Shown: one piece after another, positions 53,895 to 64,000 of the stretch
Layout of the letters: each line of letters begins with the position of its first letter
How positions within the stretch are numbered: the stretch's first letter is position 1
Translations under genes and position numbers: made by a program
Assembly: GCA_008973525.1 (NCBI GenBank)
Contig: WACJ01000503.1
Location: 1 to 64,000 of the forward strand
Source of the DNA: Stenopsyche tienmushanensis
Lineage: Eukaryota > Arthropoda > Insecta > Trichoptera > Stenopsychidae
Length of the DNA: 64,000 bases
Reading direction: 5' to 3'
The notes under the pieces: generated by a model
The model's database searches: none
Told to the model about the DNA's origin: nothing
Seen by the model: the letters and a program-made list of their open reading frames with translations, nothing else

Positions 53895-54540
53895 ACGCGT
53901 ACAGCATTTAATCCGGGATTAAACGAGTGGTATTCGAAGGATTATAAACGTAAACAATCATTTGGCAGTCGATTAAAAACTGTCATTTGTCCCATTGATT
54001 TAGTCTCTGGTTTTATTTACAAAAGTGCACCTGAAAGGGCTCTATTTTAAGCTTAACGGATGATCTTTGGAGCTTTTTTTGCAATATCGAGACATTTCAA
54101 AAATATAGGTTTTATTAAGGGAAAAAAATGTTTCAAAACACTTGCGGTTATATTGAATTCATACATCAATTTGTTGATCGGATTCGTGTAAATCGAGATT
54201 CAGAAATAAATGCGATAATTTAATTTTACGAGCAATCCTTTAGCGAATTTGTATAACTTTTTAGTATAAAGATCAGCATTGAAATAATATTCAGACTTTT
54301 GCAATTTGTAATATTTTTTTATAAATAATTTTATTGGAATCTACGAGTCTATATCAATATATTAATTTTCATCGATTGAATTTGAGTTTGTAATGGCAAA
54401 TTTGTTATAGTAAATTTTTGAATCAAGCTCATTAGTCAAGGGATGAAAGTGTGATGTATTAGATCTTTGTAGCAGTATTTTTAATAGGAAAAGAAATTTG
54501 CTTCTCAATAATGGATTCAAAGTTTTTATTATTAAAATAC

Positions 54541-54596
54541 TAACCTAACCTAATTTAACCTTACCCAACTTAACTTAGCGTAACCCAACCTTCTCA
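54541..54596. repeat. Degenerate CCTAA-type repeat
   Basis: A run of imperfect five- and six-base units (CCTAA, then TTTAACC, TTACCC and similar). Two units match CCTAA, the complement of the arthropod telomere repeat TTAGG; the rest diverge. It may be an internal telomere-like tract or just a simple repeat. Confidence 0.4.
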
Positions 54597-56594
54597 TTCA
54601 CATTCTTTGGCAGGTGGTCCCAAAGGGTGGACAGCTCCCACTCTTTCATTATTTTGCTCCTACCATAACTATTCACATTCCTAATTAATCTATTTTCCAT
54701 TCCCATTCATCTTCTGTCGCATTTTACTTGGTAATTCAAAACTGTTTTATCATATCATGATAGCTCTTCAGTTGTATACTAAAAATAACGACCCCAAAAT
54801 ACACGTGTTTTTTACCATTTCGAAAGTATTTATATTTCTGCTTGCAAATTGTTACCTTTGCCCATATTTATCATTAAAGACATCGATACAAGATTTTATT
54901 TGATTCTATTTTCTTACTTTAAAGATGGGTATAATTTGATAGTTGAGGTGATTGACTAAAACTTTAATAGATTAAAGCTAATATTTTTGCCATAATTTTT
55001 TAGCTATTTTAGTCATACGTTTTAATTTGAATCTATTACGTCTAACGGAATGAACTGAAAATGGATAAGAGGATGTTGCGATCAAGATACTATCTGAAGT
55101 CTGACCAATTTTTCCGCTCTTATATTTATATAATTTCTTTAACTATTAAGATATAGCAAAAATGATAATCAAACCTAATATTATTTTATGTATTCTTTGA
55201 TATTAACTATTCTTGAATCCCATTGGATTAATCTACCTAATAATTTGTAACGAAATTGAATATCTTACAATATGTAAAAGCTATCACGCTTTTACTTTAA
55301 GCTCCGTTTAGAAAGAAAATATTTTCTTTCTTTAAATATTGAAATGAAAATGACTTCCTTTATATTTTAAATTTAATGATAATTTTATCTCGAGCTAAAA
55401 AATAGTCGTAAAATGTACCCTTAATTAGACATTTAATCATAAGTTAACACATTATGAATTGCATACGCATTTATAAGAAATTACAGATATCAATATCTGC
55501 ATTTTATATACGTTCAATAAAAAAGTTTATATAAAATTTTAAATTAATTTATATTTTATATTAAAGAGACCAAAAAGTAATCAAAAATTTTGTGATTAGT
55601 CCTCGTTTAGTCAATTTATATTGAGACAAGGATTGAAATATGCCGTATTTTAAATTGGGTTTAAAATAAACATTTTAGTGATGTTGATACAATTGCATTT
55701 TATAGTATAAATGCTCATTTTCCAGTATATAGGCAATAGATTTTGATCGTTTGATTGCTCGCATCCCTCAAAACCTTATCTGACATTGTATGTCCATACA
55801 TGAATATTACATACATGATATTTGCATAACATCTGCATTTACGATTAATAGGATATATTGGTACATATTCTAGAAAAAATGTCAAATAATCGTTAATATC
55901 TTCGAAAAGATTTCCATATAAAGTAATCGAAATAAACGCAAGACATACACAACTTATATGAATTTTATTTAACAGTCTTCAAATTAATTTTACTCGGATG
56001 AAAACAAATATAGAATTTGATGTATATTATTAGCATCAAAATGAGGTCTATTAATATGGTACGTGACAGAACTTATTTCCCAAGATTAATGCTTTAGTCT
56101 TGTGAGGTAAATTTTGAAATCACACATTTGTTCAGAAATAAATCTCCGCACACAACGTAAATTTTGTTTGCGAAATGTTTGATAAATAACGTTGATGCTC
56201 CCGGATACACTTTACATTTAGCTGTATCCAACAATAAAATTTGCAAATTCCCGTGTTGCCATTTCATGCAAATGCGTTAAAGGCACGCGAACACCAACTG
56301 ACACACTGGGGGCTTTTTTATGCCCCTTTGGAATACATTACAAAAGGCGTATCTATCATGATTTGCTATTGAAAAAAAAACTTTCATAGCGAAATAGTAT
56401 TATTCGATAATACGCTATGCGATAAAGCAGATTTTATGAATATTGCATTTCATGACGAAATAAAATAAGCCTGAAATTGCTAACATCGAGCTTTCATCCC
56501 CCTTAAATACACGCAATTTTGCACGCGGCCATTTGTACATTCAATGCTATATATCTATTACGAAATATATCAAAATCCTTTTTTTTATTTGCAG

Positions 56595-56726
56595 CCATGA
56601 TTACATCAATGGGTGAAACTCTTGTGCTGGAACATGTTCAAAGAACGGATATGGGACCTTACCAGTGCATTGCCAGCAATGGCGTTCCTCCTACGATAAG
56701 CAAACGTTTTCAAGTACAAGTTCTAT
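56595..56726 (+). CDS. DIP/lachesin-like Ig protein, coding exon 5 (second half of Ig2)
   Basis: Completing the split codon gives Ala192, then residues 193-235. ETLVLEHVQRTDMGPYQCIA holds the E strand and the D-x-G-x-Y-x-C signature with the F-strand cysteine (residue 216), partner of Cys160. SNGVPPTISKRFQVQV is the G strand and the exit towards Ig3; the IASNGVPP-xxSKR wording is highly characteristic of DIP/lachesin-like proteins. Acceptor TTTGCAG|CC and donor CTAT|GTAAGT are strong, and both flanking introns are phase 1, so exon 5 is a symmetric exon. It is separated from exon 4 by about 27.7 kb. A piggyBac-like MITE begins only about 150 bp after its donor. Confidence 0.95.
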
Positions 56727-56952
56727 GTAAGTATATTTGGATACTTTAATTATTTTTTTTTAAATTTAAGAAAATAATGCGTTAAATAAGCCATATGGCT
56801 TATAAACAATGTGAAATAAATTTTAAAAAAATATGTGCAATTGGTGTAAAACACTCCCTGATAAGCCATTTTGTTAACCGTTTGAGTGCTAAGCAATTTT
56901 TGTAAAATCCTACTGAAAAGTGCTATGCATATTTTGATTACTCTAAAGAAGT

Positions 56953-56992
56953 GGTTCTTAAACAGGGGTCAGCGGACCCCTGTTTAAGAACC
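56953..56992. repeat. Perfect 18-bp hairpin inside the MITE
   Basis: GGTTCTTAAACAGGGGTC (56953-56970), a four-base loop AGCG, then its exact complement (56975-56992). The perfect stem implies recent formation or selection for structure. The sequence style resembles the end of a hAT element, so a nested inverted insertion is possible. Confidence 0.95.
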
Positions 56993-57112
56993 TATATAGA
57001 AGAAATATGCATTATATGTATATAATGCATAAAATAGCATAAAAATGTACCGTTCTTATAAATTATGTGTGAGGTACCCCCGCAGAGCGCCAAAAACGTT
57101 CTGAAACTCGCG

Positions 57113-57167
57113 GCGATTTTGCGCTGCGTCGCACTTTTCGATACAAATCGTCGCAGCGCAAAATCGC
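57113..57167. repeat. Perfect 16-bp inverted repeat inside the MITE
   Basis: GCGATTTTGCGCTGCG (57113-57128) and its exact complement (57152-57167) enclose 23 bases. The right arm adjoins the terminal repeat, so it may be a subterminal repeat of the MITE. Confidence 0.95.
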
Positions 57168-57260
57168 TGTTTAGCACTCTAACGGTTAAATAGCGTTGAA
57201 GTTCATAATTGTTGTCATAGATTATCAGCTTAAATGGGATTTCATTGTTAAGATCAAATA

Positions 57261-58668
57261 CAGTAGACTTTCGATTATCCGGGCTCACGCTGGAGAGGAT
57301 GGACAAGAATAACAGGAAAACACGAATAATCCAAATCCTCAAATTTTTACTTAGTTTCGAATATACTATCATATTTGTAATACATTTTTTTTGTTTCATG
57401 GTTTTAATACTTATTATTTATTAAGGAAAACGCTCATAGTTAAGCAGACAAGTTGTCTTTAGTAGTTAGTACAAAGCATTACCAAAATATAAAAAATATA
57501 TATACGAGTATATTGAAAAAGCTGTCATTTTTGTTTTTTTTTTTGGAGATATTTTGAGCAAATTTCTATAATCATTTCGATTTTTTCTTAATGTTATTAA
57601 ATAATTTTAGTAAAATCTTCTTTGTTAGTGTAATGTAGCAATTTTTAGACATAATTCAACGCCGTTTTATGACTCATGTAATCACTAGTACCTTCTTCAC
57701 TTATAATGTCACTCTCATTTTCTTCTTCTTGAGAAACAAAATAAAGGATATCTGCATCATCTATGCATTCAAAACCTGGATCATTTAAATCATGATCGAG
57801 TCACTCTTTGATGTTTTCTCTACCTATGTTTTCAAAACATTATAGATTTTACAATAATCCACATATTTCTGTTATATTATTTAATTTTCTTCAGAATGCA
57901 TTAATCTGTTTCCAAGAATCTTTCTCCACGAACAAGTGTTTTTGGCTTTACTTTTGATGCAGATTGTGTTATTCTGTGTATAGCATTCAATATCGTAATT
58001 TTTCAAAAAATGATCTTTCAAAAAAAAAAAGGAAAAAAAGAAAAAAAGAAATAAAAAAAAAGTTCAAGAAAAAAAAGTCATCTTCATTAGCAAGAGGTTT
58101 AAGAAGACTGTGATGATAAACACGTTTCAATGGGCTTAATAATACCCATTTTTTTTAAATCTTGCACCTCTGAAACCCATTTCTTCAAAATATTCAAAAA
58201 TCTCCCTGTCCATCCGTCTCTCTTTCTGGCTATAATAATCGACAGGAAGATTTTTAATCGGAGCTTCCTTAAAAATCGATGTATATTTGCTTTACCAATC
58301 ACCAAAAGTTTCATTTTATGAGTTCCTGGTGCGTTTCCAGTCTCTTATCACCACGGGTCCTTTTTCACAATCTTATACACATTGTGATATCTGCCTCATG
58401 TAACAAGCTTTATTTAACTCCATTGTCTGGTTGTTTTGAGAACCAGGATAGTTAATGAGAACATGAGAACATGCGTTTTTTTGGTAGTTAATACACAAGC
58501 AACATCCTTATCACTTTGAAGAGATTTGTTTCTTTACATTTTTTTTAATATTGTGATCATTTTGTTGTGGGCGTCTCATAATCATATAAGAAAAAACAAT
58601 TCATATTTATTAGGCACGGATAGTCCGCGAACCAGATAATGCGCATCCGGATAATCGAGAGTACTCTG
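57261..58668 (-). mobile_element. pogo/Tigger-type transposon with both termini, decayed coding
   Basis: The element is 1408 bp and flanked by TA (57259-57260, 58669-58670). The left end is CAGTAGACTTTCGATTATCC; the right end reversed is CAGAGTACTCTCGATTATCC. The minus strand encodes a broken pogo-type transposase. GNAPGTHKMKLLVIGKANIH (from about 58350) and, after a frameshift, LPIKNLPVDYYSQKERRMDR then EIFEYF belong to the first part of the DDE domain. NAIHRITQSASKVKPKTL (about 57990-57930) follows, then an acidic C-terminus with DPGFECIDDADILYFVSQEE and MSHKTALNYV near 57650. The N-terminal DNA-binding part and the middle of the catalytic domain are missing; an A-rich tract (58007-58080) occupies the latter position. 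It lies antisense in intron 5. Confidence 0.85.
58007..58080. repeat. A-rich low-complexity tract
   Basis: Runs of A with scattered G, inside the pogo element where the middle of its transposase should be. It appears to have expanded at the expense of coding sequence. Confidence 0.8.
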
Positions 58669-58768
58669 TATATGCAAAAATATTCATAATGAATCCATAT
58701 GTTTGTATTTCACACAAAAATACTTCATATTACTATAAAACATTTTTTTTAATAAATAGTTTTTGCTA

Positions 58769-59080
58769 GGTGTCTCAAAAAGGAATGCATTTATGTTTTG
58801 AAAATAATTCTAATATGGAATTGTCAGAGCAAATTAGTCCTTGGAAGTCACTTTTAATTTGTTTCAACTTATATAGTTTTTGTAGAAGTGTATTGCAGTA
58901 GACTCAACAATTAAAAAATTATGATAACATTTTGAAAAAACCAAATAGTTAAATATTGTATAAATTCTCAATAATGCACTGACTGATATAAACAATATAA
59001 CTATACACAATGCTTATGATTTTGTTGTATTAAAATCGCTGTTGAAGTATGAGGAATATGCATTTTATTCTGAGACACTT
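58769..59080. mobile_element. Tc1/mariner-type MITE (candidate)
   Basis: Imperfect inverted ends share GTGTCTCA followed a few bases on by AATGCAT (left GGTGTCTCAAAAAGGAATGC, right reversed AGTGTCTCAGAATAAAATGC), with about 18 of 23 positions matching. Each is flanked by TA (58767-58768, 59081-59082). At 312 bp it carries no protein. It ends about 60 bp before the acceptor of exon 6, so it forms part of the region where that intron's branch point would be expected. Confidence 0.5.
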
Positions 59081-59143
59081 TAAGTTTAACAATTATATAC
59101 TTAATACTTATTTTATTTAATTTGATTTTTATATTTTTAACAG

Positions 59144-59263
59144 TTCCACCATTGACCAAAGTGCCAAATCAGATCATTTCTGCCCCAGTTGAAACTGATA
59201 TTACATTACAGTGCTATGTGGAAGGCTTTCCAAAGCCCATGTTCACGTGGCTGAAAGAATCAG
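59144..59263 (+). CDS. DIP/lachesin-like Ig protein, coding exon 6 (first half of Ig3)
   Basis: After the split Phe236 the exon gives residues 237-275. PPLTKVPNQIISAPVETDIT contains the PNQ-x-x-x-AP motif that opens Ig3 in DIP/lachesin proteins. LQCYVEGFPKPMFTWLKES has the B-strand cysteine (residue 259) and core tryptophan (residue 271). Acceptor TTTTTAACAG|TT and donor TCAG|GTAAGG give phase 1 on both sides. The F-strand half of Ig3 with its cysteine, and the C-terminal segment (usually a GPI-anchor signal in this family), are not found between here and base 64000. The gene therefore continues past the window and this model is 3'-incomplete. Confidence 0.93.
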
Positions 59264-62200
59264 GTAAGGTTTTTTTATTCAATTTATTTAACAACGCTTC
59301 TGATAAAAATAAATAAAAATTAACATTCAAGCCCATTGAAGAACCAACGTTAAGACACAGTTTGAGATGGCTATACTCAATAATACTGTTGTAAAGGCAA
59401 GGGTCAAACGTTTCCAATTATGAAGTCCACTGCACCGGATTCAATTAATTAGTAGATAGGATCTGTTCGCTATCTCCTCCAATGTATCTTTTAACCCGTT
59501 TCTCAACGTAATCCCAACCCATTAAGCGCCAAGTCATTTTCCTTAAGCTCTATACACCTCTCTCGCCATATATAGCCAGTTGGGTGATCTACTTTGGCAA
59601 TTTTATATCCTCGCGTTTCTGTGTTGCAACGTTTTATTCTCCAACGTGGAACAGGATAAGGACAATGGAAAACGAACAAAAATTGAAGCAATATCACGAA
59701 AACGCATTAAAGAGATAAAATGTGAGAAAAAAGGATCTGAGGGAAATAATTGCAAAAAAAACCTCTCTCCTGTATTGATTTCGCGGGAATTGCGAAAGAG
59801 TCTCGCACTTCCTAGAAATTGTTTATATTTTATAAATCCATGATGCCTGTTTAATATATATAAATAGATAATATTTATTAATTATAAAGATATAGTCCAT
59901 AAAATATAGTTTTTATCCAAGCTTTTGTAAATTCAAATATAGAACATCAATGCAAATATAGAAGATATTCACATAAATTTGTTATATTTTTTTAATAGAA
60001 AAATCGTTTTTAGTCTACTCATTTAAGCAGTTTCTTTGATGCAATCTAAAAAGCCATTTAAAATTTAATAGTATAACTATCATCACGACCGAGCATGATT
60101 GCTTTGTAAGATGACACGTTATTTGTTAATGAGACTTCTTGTTATGCCGCTTTCATAAGTTTGTTCATATGAATACTGCTTTTAAACTTAATGTAAATTC
60201 TATGTTTATAATTTTCCATTGCATTTATGCAATTATGTGACTGATAAAGCAGGAACTCCCTAGGGATCAGTCTCTTCGAGCTGCGCCTCACCATCGGCTT
60301 GTGTTCGACAATCGGATAGGAAAGACTCGGCAAAAATAGAAATATATTATCATTAATTGTTAGAGATTTGTGGTGTTAGAGATCTGTTCTGATCAAGTAT
60401 TATAATTATTTAAAGATTCAAACAGAGAGCGTCTCCAGCTGCGAGACTCTCATAGTGCTGAGCCACTTGTTCGACAACGATTAAACCCTAAAGGAGTACT
60501 ATCCCAGGGCCTGGGACTCCCCCCTCCACTTATTCGAAAGAGCACTCTCATACATTGAGAAATTTGCTTCAATCGATTTATAATAAAAATAATTTTATTA
60601 TAAAACATAGCTTATACGAAATAATGTCACCTATTTGAAAGTATTATGGTACCCTAACAAAAAAATAAAGAAGTAATAAATACTGTTATAAAACTATCAT
60701 GTAAACTAGATCAAGAATAATTTATCCAACAATTTTTCATCAAGTCAATGATTTACACAAAAGGAGCTAAAGCTCAACATTTAAATAATTTTGTGCTATC
60801 AGCATTAAACCACACTATGCAGCTGAAAAATAAATTCAGTTGATTTTTTGCCACTTCCAGAAAAATGGCGCTCATTCATTCTTTTTGGGGATCCCCCCCC
60901 GTAGCATTCTGTGTGGGTGTGAGCTGTCTGTGAATGTCACTTCCGGTGGGTCGAGTTTTACTCGCGTGCGTCGCACATCTCCGGGGCAAAACACCGGTGA
61001 TTTAGCACGAGATAACTTTGCTCCGGGTCAGGGGTGTCCAACCAGTCCAAGGGAGGATAAGCCGGGAACGGGCTGTATCCGCAACGTAATCTGGATGAAG
61101 ATACGAGCGCCGGGGGTCAAATTTACCCCGGTTTTTGCTTGTCTTGGCCACACCAAGATCTCACAGTCGTTATGTGCTCTGACAGAAAGAATTACAATCC
61201 TCGCTGTGTGGCTTATGATTTTAAAAGGCGAGATATAAAACATCAAAGCTTGACAAAAAGTCCACCGTTAATACTATTCGTATTTATTTTTGTACCAATT
61301 ATCTAATTCTGTAAAATTTCCATGGGTTTGGGAGAAATGATCTTTAACCCTTGTTGGGTCATGGATTCCTTTGAGAACACAATGAAACCTATTGACCTCA
61401 TTTTTAAAATGAACATAATGCAAGATCAGATTAGACCGCTGGGGTCTTATTATGGGACTTCTTTATCGCGTACTTTACTAAGCAGCGGTTTCATAAAAAA
61501 AAAACATATTTAGAGCTGTTTCTTGTACAAATCAAACACATTTATTCTAATGACGCTAAAAATATCCACATCAAAATTTAAAATAGTCAAATTCGTTGCA
61601 TAAAAAGCTATTATGATTAATCCATTATTGTTAATATATTCTAACATTATTGAACAAGCTTCTCTATCAAAAAACTGATATTTATTCACAAATTCTACCA
61701 AGTGAACGCTGAATATGCAAAAATCCGGAGGTATGTCTTAATATAAAATATAATATCCATTACGGTAGAAAAATCGACATAATTTAAATTTACACGAGTT
61801 GTGTTATCATAAAAAAATATATTTATAACGCAAACAATCGCAAACATCTTTAAATAATAATTTGGAGCCGCGAGTGGCTATGAGATAGCATAGACTTCCT
61901 TCGGTCATTATTTGTTTTATAGTGATCATTGTTGCTCTCTACTCTTATTTTGCACTAAAAACGCAAAAAATGCTATTGATTTTTTTGTAGACAAGCTAAT
62001 TTAAATATGAAAATAATATGCTTTGAAATTTTAACGCTATTCCAAGATTAAAAATGAATAAATAAAAGAAAAAGTTGATTTTTCGAACTATGTATATAAT
62101 TATTTATATTTTTTTATAATGATATATGAGCAGCATCAATGTTATCCTTGTAAATGATTTTCTTCTTAAAATTCTATACTTATTATCCAATAAAGACAAT

Positions 62201-64000
62201 CTCCATAGGAGACTTTTCTGGGGAAAGATTTTTCAAAGTAATTATTTCTTGTTCCAAGGTTTTTTTTTTGGGAAGGGAAAAATCTTTGAGTGAGTAGAGA
62301 ACCGTTATTTTTGCATTTCGCCTTTCATTCTGGTTTAATTCCCAACATTTATATCATTTTGGCTACCTTTTCATTCCGGGAAAAATAAGGCTACCTTTGG
62401 TTAATTTTTGACTCTTTGAAACTTAATTTCTAGAATAATTTAGAACATTTTGTTTCTACTTTTATTATAAGCATTCTATACGAATAATATTGTCATATTT
62501 ATTCTCTTTAATTATTGATACATATTTATTTGTAAAAAAACAACTTTTTTTATTCAAAGTCCTCCTGAATCCATTTAATAGTGGAAATTTAAGATTCGCA
62601 AGTTAAGCCACTCAAGGTGTAAAAATATTTAAATTTTCCTTCTTAAAGCTGAAAACATTTGTTCTTATAAAAAAGGATAAGAATTTATTCGCTGTTTTGT
62701 TTATCACACGAGAGTGAATGTGCTTGTTAAAGTGTCCCAAAGTTTATTGTTGTTATAGTTAGAGCGCAACTAACGCCGGCGAAACCTTCTATAAATTTTG
62801 AGCTTATCTGCTCTACTGTAATCCCGTTGTTCTTGGTTAGGTAGAATTTAGACATTTTTATTTACAGAACCGCCAGGACGTGTCGGATTTCGGCCGCCAT
62901 AAAAGAGATAGTTTCCCAACAAAAGGGAGGAGTGCTTATTCAATTTCAATCGTGAAGAGAGCCCATCCGATGACAATTGCAACACAAAGCTTATTTTTAT
63001 TGAACACCAATGGATGGCTCGATTGTCTGCGTACAAATAAGAAGCAATCGCGATCACCAACATTTTCCACTCGCATTTTTGCCAGTTGGAAGAAAACCAT
63101 TTTGAATGGCGAAGCAAGAATGTCCTCAAATAAAGAGAATGGCTCTTCGGAATAGTTCTCCATCGGGCTTCCGATAAAGACATTCAAAGAGAGAATAGCA
63201 AATATTTTACACTTTAATTATTTTAGTACGTTTTTATATTCAAAAAGTGTAGAGGGTTCTTTATTTTCGAATTAGGATGCAATTACTGAACGTTAAGCAA
63301 TGCTAAAGATTAGTAAATATGATGTTGACGCTATGGTGTCCTTTAATATGTGAAATCAATTTTGTCTGGAATTCTATGTACGAGTATTTATTCATGTTTC
63401 AATTTTAAAATAACAATGCACATATAACCGAGATACAATTTCACAGTATTTTCTTATGACAAAAATATTTGGATACTAATCCAACACTACTAAGAAAAGA
63501 AAAGAAGCATTTAAAATGCATCTCTATAAGAGAGTGTTTAAAGTTTCCTGAGTAGACAAAACGCATATCAAACAGTCTCTCAGATGTGTGGAAAGAAAAA
63601 AATATATACTCGTACTTGTACACTTATATATATAAAGAGAAGATGGTTGGAATACTTAAGACATTTCATATGAGGAAATTTGCATGAAATTTTCAAAGAA
63701 GAAGAAATTCCTTGCAAAAGAACAGAAGAGAATTATTTCAATGTAGCACAAAGGTATTATTTAAAGCATTCATAAACAAAATAAAATACAACAAAACCTT
63801 AATAAATGGAATATACGTTATACTAATTAAAGTATTAAGTATTCAAAAATAAAATCAATCTACTTGAACAATTATTATATAGTGAATTAGTTGATGGATT
63901 CGTATTATAAAGATTTGGCTTCAAGTTCAGAATGCGAAAAAAGTTGTCGCACAAAGCCACCAAACCTGTTATAATAGTAAAATTTAATTTTAAAATAATT
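59264..64000. other. Intron 6, incomplete, with an unclassified GC-rich block
   Basis: No sequence with the second half of an Ig domain is seen in any frame following a plausible acceptor. A GC-rich block at about 60840-61250, including eight C at 60893-60900, carries a 132-codon + frame but no recognisable domain, and is probably a repeat. At 62848-63187 several overlapping frames on both strands (up to 111 codons) are open in a slightly GC-richer patch. It starts near an acceptor-like TTATTTACAG, but the phase 1 continuation from exon 6 hits a stop after about 11 codons, so it is not the next exon. Confidence 0.5.

Larger units (their letters stand above)
52691..56594. other. Intron 4, last part
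   Basis: AT-rich, no exon or transposon recognised. It contains the two short repeats listed at 53863 and 54541, and the polypyrimidine plus TTTGCAG acceptor directly before 56595. Confidence 0.5.
56874..57189. mobile_element. piggyBac-like MITE flanked by TTAA
   Basis: The element sits between two TTAA tetranucleotides (56874-56877 and 57186-57189), the target duplication typical of piggyBac. Its ends are inverted repeats: the left is CCGTTTGAGTGCTAAGCA, the right reversed is CCGTTAGAGTGCTAAACA. It is 308 bp inside the TTAAs and encodes no transposase, so it is a non-autonomous copy. Two perfect internal hairpins, listed separately, make it strongly self-complementary. It lies in intron 5 of the Ig gene. 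The TTAA plus matching ends make the assignment good; the exact family is unknown. Confidence 0.8.

Noticed and set aside
62868..62900. Candidate next exon of the Ig gene after TTATTTACAG
   Set aside because: Joined in phase to exon 6 it stops after about 11 codons and has no Ig F-strand signature.

Overview
This window is eukaryotic, AT-rich and gene-poor. It looks like arthropod nuclear DNA from an insect or crustacean; the sequence alone does not settle which. Three things point there. One host gene is split by very long introns with GT/AG boundaries. That gene belongs to the DIP/lachesin-like immunoglobulin cell-surface family. The repeats (R1-clade retrotransposon, mariner, pogo/Tigger, piggyBac-like and hAT-like pieces) are typical of arthropod genomes. 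There are no bacterial-style operons, CRISPR arrays, rRNA or tRNA genes.

The only convincing host gene lies on the + strand, with six coding exons at 6013-6073, 9557-9678, 9753-9938, 28708-28912, 56595-56726 and 59144-59263. All five junctions keep the reading frame (intron phases 1, 0, 0, 1, 1). Together they encode a signal peptide, a complete first Ig domain, a complete second Ig domain and the first half of a third, about 275 residues. The exon carrying the rest of Ig3 and the C-terminal anchor must lie beyond base 64000. Introns 3 and 4 are about 18.8 kb and 27.7 kb, so nearly all of the window is intron.

Most other recognisable content is transposon-derived. Upstream of exon 1 is a Helitron-like element ending at 4421. 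Intron 1 holds a pogo/Tigger relic (7560-8340) and a hAT-like element (8792-9261) that contains a degraded relative of the Helitron. Intron 3 holds a deleted mariner (12978-13864), a 5'-truncated R1-clade retrotransposon with an open 478-codon ORF2 fragment and perfect 13-bp target duplications (19129-20807), and a second mariner (25580-26560). Intron 4 holds a mariner deletion derivative (32218-32586), juxtaposed mariner pieces (32618-32840), a pogo relic (39440-39700), a third mariner copy (46096-46992), another pogo DDE relic (52430-52690) and a few GC-rich blocks I cannot classify. Intron 5 (2.4 kb) is about 84% transposon: a TTAA-flanked piggyBac-like MITE with two perfect hairpins, a pogo element with both termini, and a small Tc1/mariner-type MITE.

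I found no evidence for a new multi-gene system. The points most worth a second look are the transposon-built intron 5, the hairpin-bearing piggyBac-like MITE, the young R1 insertion, and the Helitron-in-hAT nesting.
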